DNA of 64,000 bases from Candidatus Manganitrophus sp. (GTDB lineage: Bacteria > Nitrospirota > Nitrospiria > SBBL01 > Manganitrophaceae). The stretch lies in contig CP114561.1 in the NCBI GenBank assembly GCA_028865235.1, positions 1,136,001 to 1,200,000 of the forward strand, read 5' to 3'. Position 1 is the first letter of the stretch, and every line of letters begins with the position of its first letter. The notes under the pieces were generated by a model. The model searched no databases, was not told the DNA's origin, and was given only the letters and a program-made list of their open reading frames with translations. Of this stretch, positions 1 through 9,312 are shown piece after piece. Position numbers and translations under genes: made by a program.

Positions 1-735
1 ATTGGGAGCTGGATAAGGCCCGGCGGGTGATCTCGCTGGCGCGCAGGACGATATCGAGCCCGCTGGTAAAATCCCGGACCGTCCCGGTGCTCTCCGAAGC
101 ATCGATGGCGATGACAAAGTCGGCCCCCCGTTGAATGAGCGGATCGACCGGGACCTGGTTCACCCAGCCACCGTCGATCAGCTTCGCATCTCCGATCGTG
201 ATCGGCGGGAAAACGCCGGGAATGGCACAGCTGGCCGCGATCGCCTTGCGGATCGGACCCTCCGAAAGAACCACCTCGCTTCCGTGGGCCAGATCGGCCG
301 CGACGGCCAGAAAGGGAATCACCGTCTCTTCAATCCCCTTGTCGTCAAAGAGCCGGCTGATGTGCGCGACGTAGTCTTGCTCGGAAATGAACGAGGAGCG
401 CCGGAGGGAGATGCCCCAGAAGATTCCCTTCTGGAGATACGATTTGAGGTTCGTGATGAAGCTTGCGCGCTTTTCCTCTTCGTAGTGCTTTTTGATAAAG
501 AAGAGCTTGGTCCGGCGGAACGATTCGCTGCTTAAGTAGTCGCAGGCCCGCTGGCGGACCTGATCGGCGTTCGGGTGTTGCGCGTACATGGCGCCGGCAA
601 TGGCGCCGAAGCTGGTCCCGGCAATCAGATGGAGCTCGATCCCCTCCGACTCCAGGACTTTCAACACACCCAAATGAGCCAGCCCGCGCGCCCCTCCCCG
701 CCGAGCGCCAGGCCAACTTTAAAATACTTCTGCAT
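1..735 (-). CDS. patatin-like phospholipase, RssA-type (3' end outside window)
   Basis: Reading leftward from ATG 735 the protein begins MQKYFKVGLALGGG and, after one frame change near 695-705, continues with LAHLGVLKVLESEGIE, the nucleophile elbow GTSFG (G-x-S-x-G, near residue 44) and, further on, the Asp motif IDGGWVNQVPVDPL. Ser and the Asp of DG[GA] form the catalytic dyad of patatin-family acyl hydrolases. The oxyanion-hole G-G-G-x-R-G stretch is exactly where the frame breaks, and one extra G in that G run restores it, so I read this as an assembly error. The bacterial family acts as an esterase or lipase, often cytosolic; the substrate cannot be told. The C-terminus runs past position 1. 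Downstream small gene and pseudopilin do not suggest a partner. Confidence 0.85.
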
Positions 736-780
736 CTTAAACAATCAAAAATTGTTTATGACCCAGGAAATGCAGGTGAT

Positions 781-845
781 GGAATGCGGACATTCGGGTG
801 ATGCATGCATCGCCCCGGCCGAATCCGCAATCCGCATTCCGCACT
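781..845. repeat. intergenic palindromic repeat cluster (GATGCATGCATC hairpin inside TCCGCATTCC arms)
   Basis: GGAATGCGGA at 781-790 is mirrored by TCCGCATTCC at 831-840, and inside lies the hairpin GGG-TGATGCATGCATCG-CCC (796-815). The inner palindrome resembles the one at 30056-30079 (GACGCATGCGTC), and the outer words (AATCCGCAATCCGCATTC) recur at 5046-5134. This is a REP-like intergenic element between the patatin gene and the small gene at 850-1070. Confidence 0.5.
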
Positions 846-849
846 TGTC

Positions 850-1070
850 TTATGAAGCGGCCCCTTCGGCCTTCTTCTCTTTCTTTTTGCCCTTCGCCTC
901 AATGAAAGCGGCCCGGGTTTGAATCGTTTTCTTTCGCCGCTGCGCCCGCTTCAGCTTCTTGAGGGTCTCTCGAAATGAAGCGCGATCTCCCCCGCCGACT
1001 CTTTTCGCTGCGCCGCCACTTTTGTTTTCAGCTTGCTGATCCGCTTCTCCAAATCTTTTACCTCTGCCAC
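850..1070 (-). CDS. small basic lysine/arginine-rich protein, unknown function (frameshifted)
   Basis: A GTG at 1070 follows a good ribosome binding site (AAGGAG, 6-8 bases upstream). The predicted product starts VAEVKDLEKRISKLKTKVAA, a short coiled-coil-like stretch, then after one missing G in a G run near 1010 continues FRETLKKLKRAQRRKK and ends KGKKKEKKAEGAAS, stop TAA at 850-852. With the base restored it is about 73 residues, strongly basic, with no cysteines or membrane segment. A nucleic-acid- or ribosome-associated role would fit the composition, but this is inference; I recognise no family. Without restoring the frame the gene would not be called, which is why it is easy to miss. 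Confidence 0.55.
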
Positions 1071-1138
1071 GTTCTTCTCCTTGTATAATTTATATCACAT
1101 CTTCTTCCGAATCTGACTCCTTGTTTTCTCTTCTTTAC

Positions 1139-1633
1139 CTACCAGGTTTGCACTTTGGTTCCATCGAGCCCGAGCTGGTCGCTGCGGCTGTAGACATCGT
1201 AGACATCCCTGTCGCACGAGATCGTTGAATCGGGCTCGTCTTCATAACAGCGGGTTCCCCACTCGGTCGAACGGGTGAAGGGATCGATGGGGATCCGCCG
1301 AAGATATTTCCGGATCTTTTTATCGTTCGGATCGGGCACCGGAACCCCCTCTACCAAAACCCCCAGGCTTCTCGGATAACCTGTCTCTTCGTTTGCGATA
1401 TCCGATTCGGAATGGGAAATCCGCTTCGAATCCCAATCATCCTTAAATCGATCGATCGCCAATCGGAGATCCCGCAACGCCTGCCGCAATTCCATCTCTT
1501 TCGCCCGCCGCTCTCCCATCTTGGAAAGCGGCATCGCCGCCGAGGCGAGGATCAGAATAATGACCGCCGTCACGATTAATTCAAGGAGCGTCAGTCCCGA
1601 CTGGTCTTCTAGTTTTCTGAAAAAAAACTTCAT
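1139..1633 (-). CDS. type II secretion/type IV pilus pseudopilin (GspG/PilE-like)
   Basis: 164 residues with a class III prepilin leader: short basic N-terminus (KFFFRKLEDQSG), cleavage after Gly, then LTLLELIVTAVIILILASAA with Glu at +5, the methylated N-terminal helix that packs into the pilus or pseudopilus. The C-terminal region (YPRSLGVLVEGVP, DPFTRSTEWGTRCYEDE) resembles the GspG/PulG type, where the protein is the main pseudopilin. The start codon overlaps the stop of the secretin gene (1630-1633, ATGA), so the two are translationally coupled. It likely works with the secretin in an export or pilus system whose other parts (ATPase, inner-membrane platform) are not in this window. Confidence 0.85.
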   Translation of the reverse strand: MKFFFRKLEDQSGLTLLELIVTAVIILILASAAMPLSKMGERRAKEMELRQALRDLRLAIDRFKDDWDSKRISHSESDIANEETGYPRSLGVLVEGVPVPDPNDKKIRKYLRRIPIDPFTRSTEWGTRCYEDEPDSTISCDRDVYDVYSRSDQLGLDGTKVQTW

Positions 1634-3975
1634 CGAACATTAATGAGTCCGGGGAAAATATCGGCATTGATCGGGCCGCGCGAGGGATTCAGCAGGCGCA
1701 CATTGCGGAAATCGACCCGGCTCGAAGCGCCGGCCCGCTGCCCCTCAAAAACGAGGGTGAAGAGGATCCCCGAGCCGCTGATCCCCTTTTCGTCGGTGAC
1801 CCGGTTGATCTGGACATCCACGGCGCCTCCGTTCGGCGGCGTCGATGAGACCAACGATACATTCTTCCCGTCTTTTTTCATAAACTCTCCCTCGACCACC
1901 TCCTTGAGGGTGAGGACGGTCGGATCAAACGCGATCGACATCGTCGCCGAGGAGAGGTCTTTGGCGTTATCGACACGGACTTCGATATTCACCGACCCGT
2001 TCACGGTCGTCGTCGATTCCCTCGGAAGGACGGAGAGGATCGGAACCAATCGGGTCTCCGACTGGGGTTGGATCGGCGCCGTCCGCGACTGGCCCGAGGG
2101 AGGGAGGGGGGCCGAGGGAACAGGAGCAGAAGGGCCCGGAACCCCTTCCGGTTCGCTCCTGACCTCACCGACGGTCGGAAACTCGGAGAAAAGCGGACGC
2201 GTCGAATAGGTCTCTTCGGTCCCCGACCAGAACGACTGCAGCGGCTTCTCCGGGGTCTCGAAGGTCCGGATGATCCGGGGGGTGATCGTCATGACGATAT
2301 CGGTCTTCGCCTTGTTTTTTTCGACGTTGGAGAAGAGCCGGCCGATCAGCGGGATATCCCCCAAACCGGGAATCTTGTTCGTCGTCGTCCGCTCGTCGTC
2401 CCGGACCAAGCCGCTGATCACAACCGTCTCCCCGTCGCGGACATTCAAAACGGTCTCTGTATTCCGGTTGCCGAAACGGAACTGCTGCTGGCCGTTTCCC
2501 AAGTTGACCAGATCGCCGAGGGAGGTGACCTCCAGATTGAGCTTCATCGTGACATCACTGGTCAGATGGATGTTCGGCTCGATCGTCAGCTTGATGCCGA
2601 CGTCCTTGAATTCAATCGAGGTGGTCGTGGTCGCTCCCCCGATCACCGTGGAGGTCGTCGGGTTCGAAGTGGTCGTCGAGAGGAGGATCGGAACCCGATC
2701 GCCGATGTTGATCTTCGCGCTCTTGTTGTCCATGACCCGGATGCGCGGATTCGCCAGGGTCTGCGCCTCCGACTCCTGCTTGAAGAAATCGACCAAGATC
2801 GAGGGAAGAATCAGGAAGATGGCCGAATCGTTGAGGTCCCGCAATTCTTGAAGGCTGAACGCCCCGGGTGTCTCGTCGTCGCTGATAAAACCGGAAATCC
2901 GGCCGTCGCTGAAGTTCCAGCCGATTCTCGAACCCTTCGTCCGGTTCATCTCCAGGATTTCGACCTCGAACATCACCTCGGCCACCTTCCGATCGTTCGC
3001 CTCGATGATCTTCTCCGCCAGCTTGACCTTCTCGGGGGTATCCCGAATGACAATGGTGTTCAATTCGTCGTTGACGAAAACGCGCCGGGTCTCCAGCATC
3101 GTCCGGAGCAGGTTGACCATCTCCTTCGCCCGGACGTTCGAGAGATAAAAGGTCCGGATGATCAGGTCCTGGTATTGATCGACCTTTTGTTTGGTCTTAG
3201 GAATGACCAGGATCGTCTCCTCGCTGATCCGCTTCATGAAGAGATTGTTGGTCGACAAAATCAGATTCAGCGCCTCTTTGAAGCTGGCATCTTTGACGAA
3301 AATGCTGATCGTTTCATCCCGGACGTCTTTGTCGAAAAGAATGTTGATCCCCGCCGATTTCGCCAAGAGCTCGAAAACCTCCTTCAGCCGCGCATTCTGG
3401 AACTTGAGCGTGATCGGCTGGGTCGATTTAAGAGAGAGCTCATCGGCTTCATCCCCCATGGCCCGCTGTCCTTTTCTCGCCTGCGCCAGGATCTCCGCGC
3501 CTTGGGGGAGGGTCGGGTCGCGCTCCAGCGCCCGCTCGAGAAATTCGATCGCCTCGCCGAATCGCTCGGCCTTCAGCAGTTTTTGCCCGAGCGAGAAATG
3601 ATCTTCCGCCTCTTTTTTCCGGAGGGTCTTGGCGAAAAGATCCTGGTACTCCGCCCGGCTCGGATCGAGGAGCATCGCCCGCTTGATTTCCTCCAGAGCG
3701 ACCGGAAGATTTTTTTGGCTGAGCAACGCTTTGGCCCGATCGGCATGAACGGCGGCCGCCTTTATCTTGGCCTCGTCCATCTTCTGCTTGAGCTTTTGAT
3801 TGAAGGGATCTTTCTTGAGCTCTTCCGAATAGATCTGATAGGCTTCTTCCCAGCGTTTTTCCTTGGAAAATTCATCGCCGAGACGGACCTGCTTGGAGGT
3901 AAAACAACCGGAAAGAAGGAAAAAGAAAAGGGCCGCCCCAATGGTGATTGATACACGACCCCGGTTTTCTTGCAC
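1630..3975 (-). CDS. lipoprotein secretin (GspD/PilQ family) with TPR N-terminus and C-terminal cohesin-like domain
   Basis: 781 residues. Signal peptide with lipobox LLSGC (Cys near 24). Residues about 25-165 are TPR-like helices (EEAYQIYSEELKKDPFNQKL). A secretin/TonB short N-terminal domain (about 185-260: LKEVFELLAKSAGINILFDK) and a KH-like N1 domain (about 270-345) follow, then the secretin barrel region (about 370-570) with VISGLVRDDERTTTNKIPGL and IPLIGRLFSN, the classic family signature. A proline-rich linker leads to about 120 residues of beta structure (VNGSVNIEVRVDNAKDLSSA, ISGSGILFTLVFEG) resembling the cohesin fold. The protein should form an outer-membrane pore for a type II secretion or type IV pilus machine. 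The cohesin tail is unusual and may be exposed or bind a partner. Confidence 0.9.
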   Translation of the reverse strand: MQENRGRVSITIGAALFFFLLSGCFTSKQVRLGDEFSKEKRWEEAYQIYSEELKKDPFNQKLKQKMDEAKIKAAAVHADRAKALLSQKNLPVALEEIKRAMLLDPSRAEYQDLFAKTLRKKEAEDHFSLGQKLLKAERFGEAIEFLERALERDPTLPQGAEILAQARKGQRAMGDEADELSLKSTQPITLKFQNARLKEVFELLAKSAGINILFDKDVRDETISIFVKDASFKEALNLILSTNNLFMKRISEETILVIPKTKQKVDQYQDLIIRTFYLSNVRAKEMVNLLRTMLETRRVFVNDELNTIVIRDTPEKVKLAEKIIEANDRKVAEVMFEVEILEMNRTKGSRIGWNFSDGRISGFISDDETPGAFSLQELRDLNDSAIFLILPSILVDFFKQESEAQTLANPRIRVMDNKSAKINIGDRVPILLSTTTSNPTTSTVIGGATTTTSIEFKDVGIKLTIEPNIHLTSDVTMKLNLEVTSLGDLVNLGNGQQQFRFGNRNTETVLNVRDGETVVISGLVRDDERTTTNKIPGLGDIPLIGRLFSNVEKNKAKTDIVMTITPRIIRTFETPEKPLQSFWSGTEETYSTRPLFSEFPTVGEVRSEPEGVPGPSAPVPSAPLPPSGQSRTAPIQPQSETRLVPILSVLPRESTTTVNGSVNIEVRVDNAKDLSSATMSIAFDPTVLTLKEVVEGEFMKKDGKNVSLVSSTPPNGGAVDVQINRVTDEKGISGSGILFTLVFEGQRAGASSRVDFRNVRLLNPSRGPINADIFPGLINVR

Positions 3976-4092
3976 AGGCCCTCCTAAACAAAAATGACGT
4001 AAGGCATAAGGGGTGAGGCATCAGGAAAAGAGGCTTTCAATCTTCTTCGCCTCACGCCCAACGCTTCACGGCCTCACGTGTTCTCATCCCTT

Positions 4093-5010
4093 TCAGGCAT
4101 TCTTAAAATAATCGACGGTCTTCATCAGACCCTCTTGGAGCGGGACGCGCGGCTCCCAATCGAGCACTTTATGAATTTTCTGGCATTCGAGGCAGCTCCG
4201 GACCTGTTCCCCCTTCTTCTCCGGACCGTGGATCTCTTTCGCCTCCGCGCCGGTGATGTCGAGAAGATGACGGAAGAGCTGATTGACCGAGGTCTCCTTG
4301 CCGGTTCCGACGTTGAACGTATCGTTGACCTGGCTGTGGATCACCGCCATGTTGGCCTCGATGACATCTTCCACAAATACATAGTCTCGGGTTTGCATTC
4401 CATTTCCATTGATGACCGGCTGCTCTCCGCGAAGCATTTTTTGGGTGAAGATCGCGACCACCCCCGCTTCCCCGAACGGGTCCTGCCTCGGTCCATAGAC
4501 GTTGGCGTATCTCAACGCGGAATAATCGAGGCCGCAGACCTTCTGATAATAGTAGAGGTAGTGCTCGCTCGACAACTTGCTGACGCCGTACGGCGAGAGC
4601 GGATGGGTCGGATGCTCCTCCGGCGCCGGAAAGACCTGTTGATCGCCGTAGATGGCGCCGCCGGATGAAGCGAAAACGACCCGCCGGGCGCCGTTTCGAA
4701 CGGCGCACTCCAACAGATTCAGAAGGCCGATGATATTCGACTGGGCGTCGAAGGCCGGATCGGCCACCGACCGGCGGACATCCATCTGCGCCGCATGGTG
4801 GCTGACCACCTCGGGCTTTTCCTTCTGAAAAATCCGCTCCAGACGATCGCTCAGGATATCGAGCTTGTAAAACTTCGCTTCTTTGTGGATGTTCTTTTTC
4901 TTGCCGGTCGAGAGATTATCGACCACCACCACCTCATGTCCCTCTTGGATCAACCGATCGACCAGATGAGAACCGATAAACCCGGCCCCCCCCGTCACCA
5001 ACACTTTCAT
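4093..5010 (-). CDS. NAD-dependent epimerase, UDP-glucose 4-epimerase-like (extended SDR)
   Basis: 305 residues. The Rossmann motif TGGAGFIGSHLVDRL is at the N-terminus, followed by VVVDNLSTGKKKN typical of GalE-like extended SDRs; the catalytic Tyr-Lys pair is in SPYGVSKLSSEHY and a Ser-rich loop (VVFASSGGAIYGD) supplies the third residue. It would interconvert UDP-hexoses for cell-surface polysaccharide; the exact sugar cannot be read from sequence. It is downstream of tlyA, separated by an inverted-repeat element (5046-5134), and upstream of the secretin gene. Confidence 0.85.
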   Translation of the reverse strand: MKVLVTGGAGFIGSHLVDRLIQEGHEVVVVDNLSTGKKKNIHKEAKFYKLDILSDRLERIFQKEKPEVVSHHAAQMDVRRSVADPAFDAQSNIIGLLNLLECAVRNGARRVVFASSGGAIYGDQQVFPAPEEHPTHPLSPYGVSKLSSEHYLYYYQKVCGLDYSALRYANVYGPRQDPFGEAGVVAIFTQKMLRGEQPVINGNGMQTRDYVFVEDVIEANMAVIHSQVNDTFNVGTGKETSVNQLFRHLLDITGAEAKEIHGPEKKGEQVRSCLECQKIHKVLDWEPRVPLQEGLMKTVDYFKNA

Positions 5011-5045
5011 CTGCGTCCTTCCTTTCTGTATGAGCAGGAGCCTTC

Positions 5046-5134
5046 GATTTCGGAATGCGGATTGCCGATTTCGGAGTAAAACCGAAAACGATTTTTAATT
5101 TCAATCCGCATTCGGCAATCCGAAATCCGCAATC
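5046..5134. repeat. inverted intergenic repeat (TCCGCATTCGGCAATCCGAA family)
   Basis: Left arm at 5046-5074 (GGAATGCGGATTGCCGATTT) and right arm at 5102-5134 (CAATCCGCATTCGGCAATCC) are imperfect inverted copies around an AT-rich loop. The same words occur at 820-842. The right arm is translated as the last dozen codons of tlyA. Confidence 0.55.
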
Positions 5135-5904
5135 TTCTGCTCTCCTGCCTCGGTCCTTCTAAAATATACCAGAAATTCGGCGTTTCCTTTTTGCCCAAGA
5201 ATCGGCGAGGGAATCGACCCGCCGATCTGAAGTCCCCACCCCGCGGCCTGACTGTATATTCGATCCAACACGCTCCGGTGCTTTTCGGAGCTCCGAACAA
5301 TTCCTCCCCGGCCGACCTCCCCCTTCCCGACCTCAAACTGCGGCTTGACCAATGCGACAATTTCGCCCCGCGGTTTCAGAAAAGGAATCACCGCGGGAAT
5401 CACCTTCTCCAATGAGATGAACGAGACATCGATCGTCGCCAGATCAACCGGCTCCGGAATCACCTCCGGAGGAAGGGTCCGGATGTTGCGGCGTTCCAAA
5501 ACGATCACGCGGGGATCTTGTCGAAGCCGCCAGGCGAGCTGGCCGTAGCCGACATCGACCGCGTAGACGCGAGCCGCCCCCCGCTGTAAAAGACAGTCGG
5601 TAAAACCGCCGGTCGACGCGCCGACGTCGATCACCACCTTCCCGGAAGGATCCAGATGGAACGCGTTCAGGGCCCCCTCGAGTTTGATTCCACCCCGGCT
5701 GACGTAAGGAGAGACCGGACCGAGGAGAACGATCTCCGCGTCTTCCTTTACCTGGGCCCCCGCCTTTTCGATTTTTTTCCCGTCGACCAAAACCGATCCG
5801 CTCAGGATCAGGCTTCGCGCCCGCTCCCGACTCTCGGCCAGTCCACGCGATTGCAATAGGAGATCGAGACGTTCTTTCGGTTTGGCCGACCGAGCCGACA
5901 TCAT
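5101..5904 (-). CDS. tlyA: TlyA-family rRNA (cytidine-2'-O)-methyltransferase
   Basis: 267 residues. N-terminal S4 RNA-binding domain (about 10-70: [35 protein letters not shown]), then an FtsJ-like SAM methyltransferase fold: [20 protein letters not shown] is the SAM loop and [20 protein letters not shown] contains the catalytic Lys and family signature. TlyA proteins 2'-O-methylate cytidines of 16S/23S rRNA; some have haemolysin annotations. The start overlaps the dxs stop (ATGATG at 5901-5904), so it belongs to the xseB-ispA-dxs operon. The last residues ([10 protein letters not shown]) are encoded by the repeat at 5102-5134, replacing the native tail. Confidence 0.93.
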   Translation of the reverse strand: MMSARSAKPKERLDLLLQSRGLAESRERARSLILSGSVLVDGKKIEKAGAQVKEDAEIVLLGPVSPYVSRGGIKLEGALNAFHLDPSGKVVIDVGASTGGFTDCLLQRGAARVYAVDVGYGQLAWRLRQDPRVIVLERRNIRTLPPEVIPEPVDLATIDVSFISLEKVIPAVIPFLKPRGEIVALVKPQFEVGKGEVGRGGIVRSSEKHRSVLDRIYSQAAGWGLQIGGSIPSPILGQKGNAEFLVYFRRTEAGEQKIADFGLPNAD

Positions 5905-7900
5905 TTCCCTAATCGAATCGCCCGATCTTCATTTTGAGGAGAGGCGACGATCCCGAGCTTAACGAAGTCGAGAACGGAGGCGGCGATGCGCTCCGCGTCG
6001 AGTCCGAGTTTCTCGCGGAGAATCCGCTGCGCCCCATGTTCGATAAACTGATCGGGAAGTCCGATCCGCCGAACATCGATCGCGGGAATCCGTCCGGTCC
6101 CCTTCTCCTCTTCGAGAAGGGCGAGAACCGACTCTCCGAACCCGCCCGCCAGGACATGCTCTTCCACCGTGACGATCCGGCGGCAGCGATGCGCAATCGA
6201 AACGAGAAGCTCCCGATCGATCGGTTTAATGAAGCGGGCATTGACGACCACGACGGAGATCCCCTCCCGCTCCAAAAGGGCGGCGGCCGCAAGCGAGGGA
6301 TAGACCATATTGCCGAGCGCCACCAATGCGACGTCGATCTCCCGGCCGGCCGCTTCATTTTCTACCAGGCCATCCGTCGTTAAATCGCCCCGGAGAAGTT
6401 CCCCTTTTCCGATTTGAAGCGGCATCGCCGGCTCTTCCAGCGGAACACCGACCGCCTCGCCCCGCGGATAGCGGATCGCCGACGGCCCGGGATGTTTGAC
6501 CGCCGTGGCGAGCATGTGCTGGAGCTCGTTTTCGTCCTTCGGGGCCATCAGCACCATGTTCGGCAGGCATCCCGAGATAGGCGATGTCGAAGACGCCGTT
6601 GTGGGTCGCGCCGTCGGCGCCGACCAGGCCGGCCCGTATCGAGCGCAAAAACCAACCGGCAGCTTCTGCAGGGCGACGTCGTGCACGACTTGATCGTAGG
6701 CGCGCTGCAGGAAGGTCGAGTAGATCGCCACCACCGGCCTTTAAGGCCGTCGGCAGCGAGGCCGGCCGCGAAGGTGACTGCATGCTGCTCCGCGATGCCG
6801 ACGTCGTAAAAGCGATCGGGGAACTTGTCCGCGAAGAGGTCGAGGCCGGTCCCCGCCGGCATGGCGGCGGTGATGGCGACGATCCGGCGGTCTTCCTTCG
6901 CCAGCGCGATCAGCTGTTTTGCAAAGATCCCGGTGTAGCTCGGGGCCGACGACTTCGGGTCTTGGCCATGCGCCGGTCGCGGGATCGAATGCGGCGGCGC
7001 CGTGGTAGTTGGCCGGATCGCCCTCGGCCGGGGCGTAGCCCTCGCCCTTCTTCGTGATCGGGTGCACCAGCAGCGGCCCTTCGCAGCTGCTTGAGCGTTT
7101 CTCAAAGCGTGGTCAGCAGGTGATCGAGCCGGTCGTCCCGTCGATCGGCCCGATGTATCGAAAGCCGAACGCCTCGAACAGAAGGCCGGGGGTGAGCAAC
7201 CCCTTGGCCGAGTCCTCGGCCCGGCGGGCCGCCTTGAGCATCGGCTCGGCCGAGCTTCAGGATGTTCTTGCCAAGGAGCTCCGCCGTCTCGTTTCGGACT
7301 TTGGTATAAAGCGGACAGGTGATGATCCGCGCCAGATACGCCGAGATCGCGCCGACGTTGGTCGAGATCGACATCTCGTTGTCGTTCAGCACCACCAGCA
7401 GGTTGCGCTGGAGCGGCCCGGCGTGGTTCAGCGCCTCCATAGGCCATGCCGGCGGTCATCGCGCCGTCACCGATCATCGCGACGACATGATACTTTCCCT
7501 CCTGATGATCCCGCGCTTCCACCATGCCGAGGGCGGCGGAGATCGACGTGCCGGCATGGCCGGCGCCGAAGGTATCATAGGGGCTCTCTGCCCGCGAGAG
7601 AAACCCGCTGATCCCCTGGTATTGACGGAGGGTGTGAAAGAGATCACGCCTCCCGGTGAGAAGTTTATGGGGATAGGCTTGATGTCCGGTGTCCCAAACG
7701 AGCCGGTCCTGGGGGGGATCGAAGACCGTATGCAGAGCAATGGCCAACTCGACCGTTCCGAGACTCGCCCCGAGATGGCCCCCTTTGTCGGCGATCACCG
7801 CCAGGATCTTCTCCCGAACCTCTTGCGCAAGCTGCGTGAGCGCCTCCCGCGGAACCGCCTTCAAATCCTTCGGACTGTTGATCTGATCCAAAAGCCCCAT
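5901..7900 (-). CDS. dxs: 1-deoxy-D-xylulose-5-phosphate synthase (multiple frameshifts)
   Basis: Start ATG 7900 follows GAGGAG. Residues [53 protein letters not shown] and [10 protein letters not shown] (ThDP-binding GDG) are in one frame; EALNHAG...[13 protein letters not shown] is in a second; [31 protein letters not shown] and [13 protein letters not shown] switch frames again between about 7440 and 6550; the C-terminal third ([34 protein letters not shown]) is clean. All parts expected of Dxs are present in order. The enzyme condenses pyruvate and glyceraldehyde 3-phosphate with ThDP, entering the MEP isoprenoid pathway; next to ispA it forms a classic xseB-ispA-dxs operon. At least six frame changes fall within 900 bases, so I take the region as badly called rather than decayed. 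Confidence 0.9.
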
Positions 7901-7935
7901 GTTTCTCCTCAATCTCTAGAGTTTTACCCAGCGTT

Positions 7936-8839
7936 TTACTTCTTCCGCTCGATCATGTAGAGCGCCAAGCCCCGAAGCGGATCGGCTTCCGGCCCGAAGC
8001 CGTTCAATTCTCCCAAAGACTCTTCGACCAAAACATGGGCCTCTTTCTTCGCCCGTTCCAATCCGATGAGCCGAGGATAGGTCCACTTCTCCTTGGCCTG
8101 ATCCTGGCCGACCGACTTCCCCATCTCCTTCTCTTCCCCTTCGACATCGAGGATATCATCGGCGATCTGGAAGGCAAGACCGATCTTCTCCCCATATCGG
8201 GTCAGCGCGGTGAGCTTTTTGGACGAGGCGCCGCCGAGAATCCCGCCGATTCGAACCGAGGCCCGGATCAGCGCTCCCGTCTTGTGGGTGTGGATATAGT
8301 GGAGTTCATCCTGGTCGATCGATTTCTTTCCCTCCGATTGGATATCGACCAGCTGCCCGCCGACCATCCCGGTGCTCCCGGCCGCCGATCCCAACTCGAG
8401 AATCACCGAGAGAATCTTCTTATGGGAGATCGTGCCGGCGACCCCCTTCTCGGCCATCAGGGTGAAGGCGGCGGTCAGAAGGGCATCCCCCGCCAGAATC
8501 GCCGTGCTCTCCCCGAACATCTTATGATTCGTCAATTTACCGCGGCGGTAGGTATCATTATCCATCGCCGGGAGATCGTCATGGACGAGCGAGTAGGTAT
8601 GGATCAGTTCGATCGCCGCCGCAAAGGGGAGGACAACCTCCCTTCTCCCGCCGACCGACTCCGCCGCCGCAAGACAAAGAATCGGCCGAAGCCGTTTTCC
8701 CCCTGCAAAAAGAGAATAGCGGATCGCCTCATGGATCAATGGCGGGGGGCACTTCGTCCCCCGGAAGATACGAGTGAAGAAGCTGGTCGACCTCCGCCTG
8801 TCGATCGCGGAGATACTTCTTCAGTGGATCTTTATCCAT
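7936..8839 (-). CDS. ispA: polyprenyl (farnesyl/geranylgeranyl) diphosphate synthase
   Basis: The main part (MIHEAIRYSLFAGGKRLRPI onward) carries both Asp-rich motifs: HDDLPAMDND (DDx4D, the bacterial first motif) and FQIADDILD. The true N-terminus starts at ATG 8839 (MDKDPLKKYLRDRQ) and joins after one missing C in the C run at 8743-8748. It condenses IPP with allylic diphosphates to FPP or GGPP, feeding quinone and undecaprenyl lipid synthesis. Its start overlaps the xseB stop and dxs follows 35 bases downstream, so it sits in the xseB-ispA-dxs-tlyA operon. Chain length of the product cannot be fixed with confidence. Confidence 0.92.
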
Positions 8840-9116
8840 GAGACGGGCGCTCCTTCGTTCCGGACGAGGACGATTCGTCAACCGCCGGCGCTTGCTTCAT
8901 TTCGAAAAGCCGCCCTTTCCGCTTTCCATCTTTCTCTTGGACGAGGATCTCAACCTTCTTTTCGGCCTCCTCGAGCATCTTCAGACAATTCTTTGAAAGG
9001 CGAACCCCCTCTTCGAAGACCTTGAGAGATTCCTCCAACGGGAGGTCTCCTTTTTCGAGCGACTTCACCGCTTCTTCCAACCGAGAAAGAGCCTCTTCAA
9101 ATTTCAAATTCGCCAC
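8832..9116 (-). CDS. xseB: exodeoxyribonuclease VII small subunit
   Basis: About 94 residues from GTG 9116 (VANLKFEEALSRLEEAVKSL), with the family hallmark FEEALxRLExxVxxLExGxLxLEES and a second helix ending EEAEKKVEIL. The small subunit coats the XseA catalytic subunit, which is encoded at 11274-12693. An in-frame ATG at 9152 is possible, but homology starts at the GTG, preceded by AGGATAGG. The C-terminal tail is longer than usual (KQAPAVDESSSSGTKERPSHG is low in homology). Transcription would start from the promoter at 9203-9230. Confidence 0.9.
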   Translation of the reverse strand: MANLKFEEALSRLEEAVKSLEKGDLPLEESLKVFEEGVRLSKNCLKMLEEAEKKVEILVQEKDGKRKGRLFEMKQAPAVDESSSSGTKERPSHG

Positions 9117-9202
9117 GCCTATCCTGATTCCATCCCCCCGCAAAATCAGCATATTTTGCGGGAAAGCGCTTATAAAATCGGTCGCCCCGAAAAACCATCT
9201 CC

Positions 9203-9230
9203 ATTATACAAGAGAGCGGCGCAAGGTCAA
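9203..9230 (-). promoter_or_regulatory. sigma-70-type promoter of xseB-ispA-dxs-tlyA
   Basis: On the minus strand TTGACC (9230-9225), 16-base spacer, TATAAT (9208-9203). Start of transcription near 9197, about 80 bases before the GTG of xseB. Confidence 0.75.
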
Positions 9231-9267
9231 GTTATTTTTCTTTTCAAATCGGTACTTTGATCAAGTA

Positions 9268-9289
9268 AGGATTCGACATGTCGAACCTA
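9268..9289. repeat. short intergenic palindrome
   Basis: AGGATTCGACATGTCGAACCT, with a perfect 14-base core TTCGACATGTCGAA (9272-9285), between the xseB promoter and the end of the anion transporter gene. One of several such palindromes in the window. Confidence 0.5.
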
Positions 9290-9312
9290 CAGCGGCGTAT
9301 CACCCGATCAGG

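Noticed and set aside
2068..3951. 627-residue plus-strand open frame opposite the secretin gene
   Set aside because: Arg/Asp-rich composition typical of antisense frames; no motifs; the secretin on the other strand is clear.
5901..7900. dxs as a true pseudogene
   Set aside because: All domains are present in order and the break pattern matches that in other essential genes, so sequence error is the simpler reading.
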